NCBI GenBank assembly: GCA_963662155.1
Contig: OY759271.1
Coordinates: forward strand, 33,512,333-33,576,332
Origin: Lamellibrachia columna
Lineage: Eukaryota; Annelida; Polychaeta; Sabellida; Siboglinidae
Length of the DNA: 64,000 nt
Direction: 5' to 3'
The stretch's first letter is position 1. Each line of letters opens with the position of its first letter. The notes beneath the pieces were generated by a model. That model saw only the letters and a list, made by a program, of their open reading frames with translations. It was not told the origin of the DNA and made no database searches. This document shows, piece after piece, positions 42,824 to 55,400 of this stretch. The position numbers and the translations under genes were made by a program.

Positions 42824-45221
42824 TAGTAATGTCTAGGTGTTATACATACGTCATGAGGGTACGACCGTCAGGTATTAGCAACTTATGAGCTCGTGTATGC
42901 AGTATTAAATATCAACTGTCACGTTTACTACATAACAATATGAGATGCATGGTTTTATATAAAGAACAAAGTGAAATGTTCGGAAGCACACACCATTGGC
43001 ATTTCTATTTGTTTATCTATTTTATAATGTTTAAGTACATTTTGACTAAAAAGCTCTATGTTGTTGGACTGAGACTATCGGATGTGTATATTTTCTTACA
43101 CGCATACAAGTGTCACTTGATAATTAAACATTTTAAAATGGTTATCTTTACAAAGTAATACAAAGACAATATTTACCCTGAATGGAAAGCGTGGCTGTTG
43201 TTTCTGCCTCCTTGTATTTGGCAGTGTATTTCCCAGCGTTGTCTGCAACCGCCTTATCGATGACCAACTTGTGAAGTTTGCCATCACTGCTGATGTTAAT
43301 GTTGTCGCTGCGACTTATTTTCTTCCCGTCGTAGTACCACTCAACCTTGACGCTGTCCTTAGAGATCTCACACTCAAATGTAGCTGTCACATTAGCTTCA
43401 GTTAGCGTGATATCCTCGAGTTCTCGCGTGAACACAATCTGTTCGACTGTAACGACAACGCATCAATATTATTAGAACTGACACAGTGAAATTAGTACTG
43501 AACACGTTGGATGATAAAGATTCTAAAAGTCAGTATTGTGTTAAACATTTAACAAGATTCAACCACAAATTTACCACTATAGAGTGGTGTATCTTTTGAA
43601 ATATCCACTTGTGTTCCCAATCTGAGATAATCTGAATTATATAATTTATTTTATATATCCGTCATTACTTTAACAAAACACGCGGATTTCAGCCTTCCCT
43701 GAATATTATCCCACACCACTATCGATATTCCCAAAATCAAATATTCCTGAGAGCTTTGTGAAGGGCAGCAACAACACTAAGTGATAACATACTTACCATA
43801 TTTCACAGCTTTACTTGGCAGTGATGCTTTTCCTACACCAGCCTTGTTCTCAGCAGCCACTCGGAACTCGTACGATGTCTCCTCTCTAAGTCCACTCACA
43901 ACGAACGTTGTATCTTTGACAGCTTTGTTGACAACCGTCCATTTGACAGAAGTGCCTGTTTTCATTTCGACGACATAGTTGGTTATCTCAGCCCCGCCGT
44001 CTGACGTCGGCGGTTGCCATTTGAGCGTGGCTGATTCAGCCGACAGGTCAGACACTACGGGGGCATCAGGCTGGCCGGGTACGTCGTACGGATTCTTTGC
44101 AATAAACTTCCCGGTCGTTTCTGACGGTTCTCCTATTCCAGCCTCGTTTTCGGCACACACCCTGAATTCGTACTCGTTACCCTCGATGAGGTCATCAAGC
44201 TTGAATTTGCAGGTCGTTACTGATTTCTTGTTAACTTTAATCCAGCGTGTGCCCGAGCGTTTCTCAACGTAGTAGCCGGTGATTGGCGAGCCGCCATCAA
44301 ACTCCGGGGGTTGCCAGGTCAGTGTGCATGACTTGGGCGTGACATCTGTGGCTTCCAGACTGACCGGTGGTCCTGGTGGATCTATTGACGGACAGAGAAC
44401 ATGTATATTTAATAAAGGTCGTTTCGCTTTGCATCATGGTTGCAGTTGGATAATTTGACAAAATAACAACCCTAAATTACAATGATATAAAATAACGCTT
44501 TTGTTATTTGGGACATTTGAATCAGGTCTTTATTTCAACAGCAACAACACAACACACAATAATAGCCAAACATAAACTATAAATCACATTCTTGATGTTG
44601 AAAAGGGCAAGAAGTGTATCACTTATAACACGACTTGTGATTCCACAACTATATCTCAAAGGAATAAAGTAGGTTTGGTAGCAAGATAGATATGTCACCA
44701 AAGTATATTTAATATTATTGTTATTGTAGTCAATGCAATGATGCTACCTCACTTAAATGATATACGAATTTAGTAACACACTATAGACCATGATATGTGC
44801 ATTGCAATTTAGTATGCAAACATAAAGTGTTCAAACCGATTTAAACAAAACCTGCAATAAAGTCAATAAAAGAATACCTACCAAACGGTAGTCTTGCTTT
44901 AACTGGCTCTTTCATAGTGGTTGGTTCGCTCATCCCGATCTCATTCTCTGCAGACACCTGGAAGTAGTATTCATTGCCTTCCACCAGCTTTGTCACCTTC
45001 TGGTCAAACACGTCGCCTTCGACTGATCCAGCACTGACGTAGCCCGTTCTCTTGGCATCGCGCTTCTCGATCATATACTTGGTGATCGGAGCACCGCCGT
45101 CAAACTGGGGCGAGTCCCAGGCAACGACAACGTAGTTCTTGTTCACATCCTTCATTCGCAGGTTTTGTGGTGGAGATGGCTTTTCTGCAATGGTCAAAGA
45201 AATGATAAGTGTGTATGTATG

Positions 45222-45253
<32 letters not shown>

Positions 45254-45276
45254 AGCATGTGCTTGTGATGTGTGTG

Positions 45277-45336
<60 letters not shown>

Positions 45337-46383
45337 GTGTGTGTGCATATGCGTATATACAAACATAAGTATAAATATATATATAAACAGTTATATATGG
45401 ATGTATTTATATAGAATGAATGTATTTGCACGTAAACTTGTGTGTACGTATGTGCATATATACAAGGTTGGTGGAGATCTTGAAATAAAATACTATCTAA
45501 GAAATTAAACGTTGTAGGTGTAGGACTTTTTAGTAGGAATACCAAAGGTTGATTGAATCCAATACCGCCTTCACATGTGTAGCCTGTCAACTGATTTTTA
45601 GTGTACAGTATTAAAACGTAGATAAAACACATAATGCAATCTAGTATACATAATTTTAATTTCAATCTACTGGATACAGTTCAACAAAAAGATACATGTT
45701 ATTGATTAAGTGCATCGGAAAAGGCGAACTTGCACACAAAAACAATACTAATTAAGTGTCGCCGGATTGCCATAAACATACCTTTCACATTGACAACAAA
45801 CTCTGCTGTGTCGTTGCCAACCTCGTTCTCTGCAGACACCTTGTAGGTGCCGGCACCGACTGAGGTAATCTTCCTGATTGTCACCGTAGATGTGTTGTCT
45901 TTGGTGTCGATTTTAACGTCACCAGTGAGCGGTTCATCATTGAGGCACCACGATATAGTGGGCGTTGGCACACCAGACGCTGTCACAGAGAGCGTGACTG
46001 TCGCACCAGACTTCACAGTCACCGGCTGCTTCAGGCGATCTTCATAGGTCAGCTTCGGGGCAGCTGAAACAGCAATGACAAGTCATGGTATAAGCAGTGT
46101 CACCCACCGTGAAGAATGTGTAGTAAAATGTAATGTATAACATGTTGCTATAATAAAATTATTTTTATTCCCGGTAAACCAATACATTTTAATTCGCCAA
46201 GGGTCATAAGTTTAATACAAAAATATACAAGTACATACAGTACTGCTTAGTAATAACAAATGAGAGTGTTTGTTTTAATATAGTAAAGATAGATTAAACA
46301 GAAAATAAAACCATTTAAATAAAATGTTCAGCTTAGCGCTTTAAGATTTGCTACATGAACAACACTGTCTGAAGTGTGACATG

Positions 46384-46435
<52 letters not shown>

Positions 46436-49400
46436 TTATTACGTACAATACTTCTTATTTTACACAGAACATATGCAAATGTTCGGAACATCCTTTAAAC
46501 ATAAGATTAACTGAAATTACTTGCTATTAATTGCTCGGATATGGTTCTGTGTAAATACTAATCTATTCAGGCCTCGAAACAATCAGACCTCAAACATATT
46601 GTTATAACAATGGACTATTGCTGTGAAACTGAATTCTCACAATAGACAGTTTCAGTTATAAGTTTTTCGCTCTACTTGTTGCTAGTTCCTTAACTTATAG
46701 GCACTGACGTCAGCTGCATTTGCCGGTCGAATGTTCTCCTAACTGTCACGTTGATATACAGATACGTAAACACTAGCCCAATGGCATCCATTAGTGAATA
46801 TGCTACTTATACGTTTTTAGCCGTTATTTCAAAGAAGACATGCTTAAGTTTTATATGCGATGTAATACAGATATCTAAGAACATATATCTAAGAACAGCT
46901 ATACTGTAACAGGACATGGAAAACACAATTTTACTGTCATTTATACGTTTAAGGACGAGTCGACACCCCCGCTGGCGGAAAAGCACCCATTAGTGACATG
47001 GTGCAGTCCGAAACATACACTAGAGGGGTGTGTGGCAGGGTCTCAATCTGAGTCCCACCTGTTTTGTTTTTTTTGGGGGGCATGCCCACCCACCGATGTT
47101 GAGAGTCCACATCCCAACAATCCCACCTTCCACCTATCATAAAAACCATCCTCCTACCTCCCACCAACCTCCACCTTTTTAGGACCAACCTCCCACTTCC
47201 TGCCACCCCTCACACTGGCGTTTAATGGGTAAGTTCATTATTCAAATGCATCATAGCTAGGTATTAGATAAGTTCAACTTATAGGCTTTACGTTATCTAT
47301 TGAGGTACGTTGGGGTGAAACACTTATGTAGCTAAAACTGTACATGTGCTGCAAACAACTTACTGTTGATGGTCAGACGGCCAGTAGTCTCTACACGTCC
47401 AATCTTGTTGACGGCTTCGCAGCGGTACTGGTCACTGTCTGAAGTTATCGTGTCCAATATTGTCAGGTTGGCATGGGTATCGTCGTAAGAGATCTCGTAA
47501 CGCTTGCCTGCCTTTAGCTCCTGGCTGTTCTTGTACCACCGCAGTGTGGCTGTCGGTTCTCCCGCATTGATGCTGCAAGTGAGACTCGCCTTGTCTGGAG
47601 ACACGACGGTCAAGTCACTCAATGGTTCCAACACCTCTGGGGCTGTACCAACTGCAAACAACATACGCGATGCCGTTACGCCCCACGGTGGCTCCAACAC
47701 ATGTTCATAACTCAACAATACACGACGTTCAATAGTCCCTCGCCAATGTTATAAGTGTGAGCAAGTTCTTCCACTCCTCGCTGTTCTTCCAGCAGAATAA
47801 GTGAATATGTACATAAAGACACAATATTAAATAATGAATAATCATAACTCATAATTGCATATTCCTATAAGTGTTCAGTTGTGTGTGATTATCAACATGT
47901 CTGCTATGACTTGGCTAGATGTTATACTGTGTAAGAATGAATCCATTCGATAGCATCTACATCCTTCACTATGCAACGTACTGTGTTAGGCCACCTAAAT
48001 ACGTTCCACCTATCCACACTCACCAAGCGGTTCCTTCACACGAATTGGCACGGACGGGTCGGATGGTGGTCCAACCCCGGCCTTATTCTCGGCCGACACG
48101 CGGAATTCGTAGGTGGCATCCGTCTTGAGTGAGCTCACTGTGTAGTTGGGCAATGCAATGGTCTCCTCGACATTCGCCGTGGTCCATTTGTATGCACCCT
48201 CCAGACGGTACTCCACGACGTAGTTGGTGATCTCTGCTCCACCGTCATTGTCTGGTGGACTCCAAGTGAGAGACACACTGGTGTCGGTGATTGCTGACGC
48301 GGTGGGCGCAGCAGGCTTGCCTGGCTTCTCTGTAGTAACGAATAATAGTGTTGTTATTACATAGAAACAAATAGTGTGAAAGTGTATTTGATACATAACT
48401 CATCTACATATTGTATGATAATACTAAAATGAATAGATCTACATTTAGTGTCTGGCACAACGAACATCTTGCAGTGCCAGAAATACCATCATATAATAAA
48501 TTTACCGTTTGTCAGATACTTAATTTACTATATGAAAAAAATACTGCGAATTATAAGGCGTGTTGCATATATAATACACTTCCAAATTTCAATAATAATA
48601 TTTTAGAAGTGAATGGATATATTGTGTTGCTGATTTTCACAAACTGTTTATGAACTATGCATCTTTCCCATATATTTTATCTTGTGCATTTTGCTGATTA
48701 GTTGGCAAGTGATTGACAGGTGATTGTTCTTATTACAACTTAGCAATTGGTGGGTGGTTTATACATAAACACATACAGGCATACATTTCATTAATCCTAA
48801 TAAGAAAGTAAATTCACTGTACGTTAACAAATCACTTTACAATTTACGTTTTTGTAATGGTTATGTAGGGGTAATATTTTCCAAAACATCGGTTTGGGAG
48901 ACATTTATATACATGTATTTATATCTTCAAGACTCTCTATATTAATAAATACAGAATCAACTTACCCCACGGGTCCTTAGCAAGGACGGGCTGGGAGACG
49001 GCGCTTGGTGGGCCACGTCCGGCCTTGTTCTCAGCCGTCACACGGAACTCATACTCGCTACCTTCGATTAGGTCTTTGACAGTGTATGTCATATCGGTGA
49101 TAGCGTCCTTGTTGACAGTCACCCAGCGCACGCTCGAAGTGAGACGTCGCTCAATCCAGTAAGCGGTGACAGGGGTACCGCCGTCATCAGTCGGCGCACG
49201 CCAGGTTAATACAGCACTAGTCTTGAACACGTCACTCACTTGAGGAGCTTCGGGTGGCCCAGGGGGACCTGTGAGCAGATAAATTAACACTGAGAACACA
49301 GGCACGCAGTTGGCTCTGTCCACGCAACGAACCTCAACACAAATTTGGAAACTGTTCTCATTGAAATTGCTCACAGATTTCTTTCAACATCTTATAATTT

Positions 49401-52400
49401 TCGCAGAGTCGAGCCATGGCAAAACAGTACACGGCTTGACTCAGACATTCTGTTTACGCCATTAGAATGTTCTGGCAGAAGCGCCTATGGATCAGGATTC
49501 TCCTGAGCACATGATAGAATAGAGAATATTTTCTAAGATTGCCTGTGTGGCAGCGATCGAATATAATTTCAGAATTTTTCAGAATGTCACCGGCTCCCCA
49601 GGGCACTGTACGTTAGTGACGGGGTTAGTGTCAAATCAGTATAGGAGCAGTGTAACGAGAACAGATAGGTGATGAGGTTCTGGTGTGTTCTGCGTGGAAG
49701 TCCAGGAGGAATCGCACACAGTATACTTACACACGGTCCAACAGCATCTTCCATCGTGCACCGACAGCATCGAACTTATCCGCATTGCAAATGTGATTTT
49801 ACCATACATACCATCACTTAGTGATGAACAACTTCTTTAAACTATATATTCTGATACGTGACTAATATTCAATAAAATTATGACAAATAATGTAATACAA
49901 TTTACTAAGATGTCCTTGGCTTGGTTCATAGATTTTCAATCAATACCCAATTGACGATGAATACTAAAACAGAACAGCGCCACAAAGAGCTCACGCAGAA
50001 GCTTGCACAATAGACCTGCAGCTGTGCATGGGAAGATTTGCCCATGACGTAATATAACCCAAAGCATGTCTCGTTTTAGAACTCAGTTTTTTGGTACGTG
50101 TACTGGGAGGCAAATTCATTATACAGCAAGAAATACACAGATTTGTCAAAGAATCAGACGGTTAGTCTGTTCGTATTTTAACACAAAACGTGAGAATGTG
50201 TAACACGCAATGCGGAAAATAAACTTGCTTCCTGCTGTGTGAAATCTGCCACCCATTGAGAGCAGTAAATTGTTGAAACGTAAACAATTATGTTGGTTAC
50301 ATACAAATGCATCAACACTTAATTTTGACCAGCTGCACATCTTTTTTCCTGCAATTAAGTGAGCGTGTCATTCACGTGTGGTTTCAGTGTGTTTCAGACA
50401 CCAGTTTAGTGTTAGCAACCAAGCCCCGGACCGTGTTACCATCAGTTAAACATCGTAACAACTGCCAGTGTTATTCCCAGAATATATCTGAGACCTTCCA
50501 GTGTGACAACAAAGTGGTACTGACTGTATTGACTCTTGGGTGTGACAGATTTGTCCAGCTCCACCCACTCGCTGCTGCCGACGTCGTTCGTCGCAGCGAT
50601 GCGGAACAGATAGGTTGTGCCCTCCTGCAGGTTAGATGCTGACAGCTGCAGCTCTGTGGTACGCGCCACTGGCTGCCAGCTTCGCTTTGAAGACTCTCGC
50701 TTCTCTATGACGTAGTCCTTGATGTCACAGCCACCGTCGTCTTCTGGAGTGGACCAGGCCAGTGACACTGTATCATCTGTCACGTCTGTCACATGGAAGT
50801 TGACCGGACAGCCAGGTTTGTCTGGAAGGAGAGGTACGAAGACAGTCACAGTGAGTTTAATTTACAAATGCATAATTTGAAAGCAATAGTTACTACACTG
50901 CTGTTTAGATGTTTACACGTTTCACCTACCTATTTCGATCATGCAGTAAAACATTTATGCTAATTGAAAGGTTAATGTTTCAATTTAAAATAGTTTTTTT
51001 CGGAATTGTAGGAGTTCGGCAAAGTCGAACATAATCAGTAAAGCTAAATAAAAATATAGCTACAAGCCAGGACTCTATCAATAATGATAATATCACACCA
51101 CCATAATATTATTATCTACCTTTTGTATACTCTTAATGAATCTACTCACCTAGCACGATGAGTTTCACCGTGAACGAGGCTTGTCCGTGTTCGTTCTTCA
51201 GGGTGACCGTGTAACTACCAGAGTCAGTCCTTATAACCTTGGCCAGTGTCAGTGATGTCATGCCAATGATTGTCTCCTCTCGGATCCTCTTCACATCAGG
51301 CAATTTGCTCTTGTTGTACAGCCACGTAACCTCTGGTTGTGGGTAGCCAGTGCATGGAATCTCAATGGCTGTTGACTGGCCTGCTTTCAGGGTCATAGTC
51401 TCTTCCATGTCGGACTTGGTGAACTTCGGTGGTGCTACATCATAATCACATTGTCTTAGTGCTTTTAAACATACTCCAATACACATAGATTATGAAATTA
51501 TTAATTATGAAACTTCATGATACCTCATTCACATGAATATATTGACCAGTGGTAAAAAAAACATCGTTTTCCTTACAACGTTCCTTTAATAACAGCTCAA
51601 ATGTATTGCTGCATAACGCTTAGCAAAATATACTTGTAAAATATCCAATTATTGCATAATATGTACTTAATACAAATAAATTTATTATATAGATCATATG
51701 AAGTTATTTTTAACTTTGAAATAATGAACTCAAATTGATCATTGACAAATTTCACGCTATACATTATTATTATTATTATTATTACAGTTGGGCATTTTCT
51801 TTTCATAATTTCTAAAAAATAATTTATTGCAAATCGCAATTTCATTTGTCGATGATTTATGAATGAACTGCTAACAAGTGTTAACATTACATGATTAACA
51901 GACGCCATCGACTTACCCTTGATGGTGAGTTGGGCGGTCGATTGCACACCATCAAACTTGACAGTGTATTCACCAATGTTGTCTGGTTGTGCCGACTCGA
52001 TAATCAACGAATGCTTGCCATTGTCCGAGACTATGTCATATTTGTCACCTCGTTTAAGTGCCTTGTCACCTTTGAACCACTGTGGTCTCAGGCCTGACTT
52101 AGACACTTCGCACACGAAGACAACTTTGATGCCAACTGAGTCGAGTTCGACATCCTGTAGTGGTGTCATCACTACAATGGGCTCAACTGGAAGAACAACA
52201 AACAATCCAGTATTATAGTTGAGCTACATTCACGTTAGGTATAATGCAAAAACACCGAAAACCACTCAGCAAATAATAATAAAAAATAACATTAAAAAAC
52301 ATCGAAACAAACAATTTATGGTAAGGCAATGTCAAAATCAGTATGGAATGTTAAAATTGTCAACATATGGATGAAAACGTTAGGGAGCTAAGAGAGGCAA

Positions 52401-55400
52401 GCACAGTTAAACAGATACTGTTTCAAATGACCGTGACGTTTGATTAATATTCCGACTGGCTTAACACTAAGAGGGAGTAAATTTCAAAGAGTTGGTGCGG
52501 CAAACCGAGAAAGCATTAGTTCCAATGTTTGCGTAGTAGATCTACCTGACCAAATCTACTTTACCCAAATATTTTTCAAAGGTCTCCGCAATATGTACAA
52601 ACATAATTACAACACAACATGCATGTATATATTATTATGTATTTTAAAATTTCTTGCTGTATTCTCTACATTGAAACAACATAATACTAATATATCAGTC
52701 AAACAATATAACACAAGCTATCTCCAGATAACATAAAAAACTGTGAACACAGGTAAGTCAGAACAGACAGCCAAAAATCAAAACCGATCGCATGGGACAT
52801 CACATATGCCCCAGTAGGTATGCATAGTTAAACAATACACTTACCATATTTCGCTGCCTTTGACGGCACCGATGGAGAACCAGGGCCAGCTTTGTTTTCA
52901 GCAGTAACCCTGAATTCGTACTCCTTGTCTGTCAGTCCAGTGACGGTGTATGTCGTATCAGTGACAGTGTCCTTCGTCACCACGGTCCACCCTCTATCAC
53001 CCACGATTCTCATCTCTACCACGTAGTTGGTGATCGGTGCTCCACCGTCACTGTCAGGCGCCGTCCACATGATGGTTGCCGACTCGGCGGTGAGTTCCGT
53101 CACCGTAGGCTGGCCTGGTTTACCCGGGACCTCGTACGGGTTCTTTGCCACAAAGCGTCCGGAGGTTTCCGAAGGCTTGCTGACTCCAGCTTCGTTCACT
53201 GCGCTCACACGCATCTCGTACTCATCCCCCTGCACAAGGTCATCGAAGGTCATCTCTAGGGTAGATATTGCCTTTTTGTTGACCTTTGTCCAGCGGCTGC
53301 TGTAGCCGGTGCACTTCTCCACCATGTAGCCGGTGACTGGAGAGCCACCGTCAAATTCTGGTGGTGACCACTTCAGGCAGCATGACGTCGCGGTTACACC
53401 CTCCACGTGAACATTGATGGGAGCATTTGGTGGGTCTGTAGCAAGTGAACAGTTACCAGTTACCAATTATATGTGTGTTATTTTAAAAGTGTAATTTAAA
53501 TTTTACTTAAATATATATTATTATTATTATGATATGCTGACCAATGTAGCCGTACTGCATAATGATTATTAATTAACACAACTGCTACACATATATAATT
53601 GCTCATATAAATAATCACAATTGTACAATAACCATATAATTAAAAAAAACATCTTAACGGAAGAAAGATTTGTGTAACAAAACAAGAAATGTGATGACTA
53701 TTACATTACATTACTTACCAAATGGCAATCTGGCAATAACTGGCTCATCCAGTTTCGCCCAATCACTTTGTCCGATTTCATTCTCTGCAGCCACCTGGAA
53801 GGTATACTCTTTGCCTTCAACTAACTTCTCCACCTTGAGAGTGAATGTTTTGCCGTCTACTGTGCCCGCCTTCGTGTAGCTGGTTCGTGAAACGTCACGT
53901 TTCTCAACAATGTATCCTGTGATTGGAGAACCACCATCTGACTTGGGGGCGTCCCACGAAATCACAATGTAGTCCTTGTACACATCAGTCACTCGAAGGT
54001 TGCTGGGCGCATCTGGCCGGTCTGGAAATAAGAGTGCAGCATCTAGACAACATGTTAATAATAATAATTTTTTTATTCACTACAAACCTTAAAAAATACA
54101 TCTTATTTTCCTATGGATCGTGAGTTTAAAACATAAATATACATATATTCTTAGTTCGTATATGCTCTCCAACAATATTGACATATAATTGTTCTAAAGA
54201 AGCATGCATTTGAAAGAATACATTCTCTGTCTTGTCTGATATAGTTATGAATCAACAAAACACTGTAAAGAAACCCATGAAAAATATATAAATCATTAAA
54301 AATGTCAATATTATGTGTAGCCGCCTGTGTATTTGCGTCATGGTTATTCAGAACTAGAGCATGCGCTCCGTGAGACATCATTGTCAATAATAACAATGCG
54401 TCTAACTGAGAAACACATCAATGCTTTCTTTTCAAAAACAGGAATGTCCAGAATCTATTTAACACACCTTTGATTACGACAGTGAAGTCTGCCGACACGC
54501 TGTCCACAACGTTTGTGGCGGTCACCTTGTACGGCCCGCTGTTGTCACTTGTTGTACGCTTTATAGTCAGGGTGCTGAAGGTGTCGGTAGTCTCTATTGA
54601 TGTGCCATTGACAGCTGTCAGTTGAGTGTCGTTCAGATACCAGGCTATAGAGGGTATCGGCACACCAGTGGTGTTGACGCTTAGGACTAGGGTTGATCCT
54701 GCCTTCAGTGATTGTACTTCCTTCAACTTGTCATCGTAGCTGATCGTTGGGGCAACTGTGTGCAAAACGACAATGGTGCATGTTCAAAGTACACCCACGT
54801 CAGATATGTGACATTGATGTTGTTGTAGCATACTGAATATTCCGCATTGTTTAATACATATAGCAAGACAATTACATACAGCGAGAAACAAACGGAAAGA
54901 CATGATGAAATAACCAAATAGCAAGATAAATTAGGTGTGAGTTACCAGACAGTCAGAAAGACTAACATACATTTAACACTTGCTAGAATATACTGGTGAG
55001 ACCGTCTGAAAAACTGACTGACGACCGATATATAATGTACAATACAGACTGAGAAAAATATGTAGACATGTATCAGATAGTGGGGCAGATATATAAAGAA
55101 ACTGACCATGTATGGTGAGTGACGCCGAGCTGTCGACTGTGCCAAGTTTGTTGGAAGCTGAGCACATGTAGACAGCTGAATCACTTGACTCCGTGTCCCG
55201 GATGGTCAGAGACGCTTCAGCGTTCTCGTAGGTCATTGTATACCGATCTCCTGCTTCGATCTCACGACCATTCTTGTACCTGAAACACGCAACCAGCCAG
55301 GGATGGTAAGTGATAACATGTTTTACGAATGCTGTTAATGAATACAAGCAACTATGATGTCGCATGACAATATAAAACAAATCATGATTTATGATATTTT

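Larger units (their letters stand above)
37482..43796 (-). other. Introns of the U3 region
   Basis: Stretches: 37482-37967, 38271-38874, 39163-39498, 39787-40111, 40415-40813, 41117-41528, 41826-42379, 42665-43176 and 43447-43796. Named contents: a decayed SINE-like copy at about 38305-38440, a long ACGC/ACAC cluster at 42022-42262 and (TA)n at 42755-42820. Nothing else is recognised. Confidence 0.6.
44382..52844 (-). other. Introns of the U2 region
   Basis: Stretches: 44382-44881, 45185-45781, 46064-47363, 47652-48023, 48330-48965, 49269-50524, 50822-51149, 51435-51916 and 52187-52844. Two exceed 1.2 kb. 46064-47363 holds a (TA)n array (46387-46430) and an odd C-rich block (46950-47225). 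49269-50524 has a GC-richer part around 49390-49760, but no exon, domain or repeat family that I recognise. A CGTG cluster lies at 45217-45347. Confidence 0.6.

Noticed and set aside
47700..48660. + strand frames near U2 Fn3 (for example 47919-48128 and 48411-48653)
   Set aside because: No recognisable domain, no splice context, and partial overlap with the minus strand Fn3 exon.
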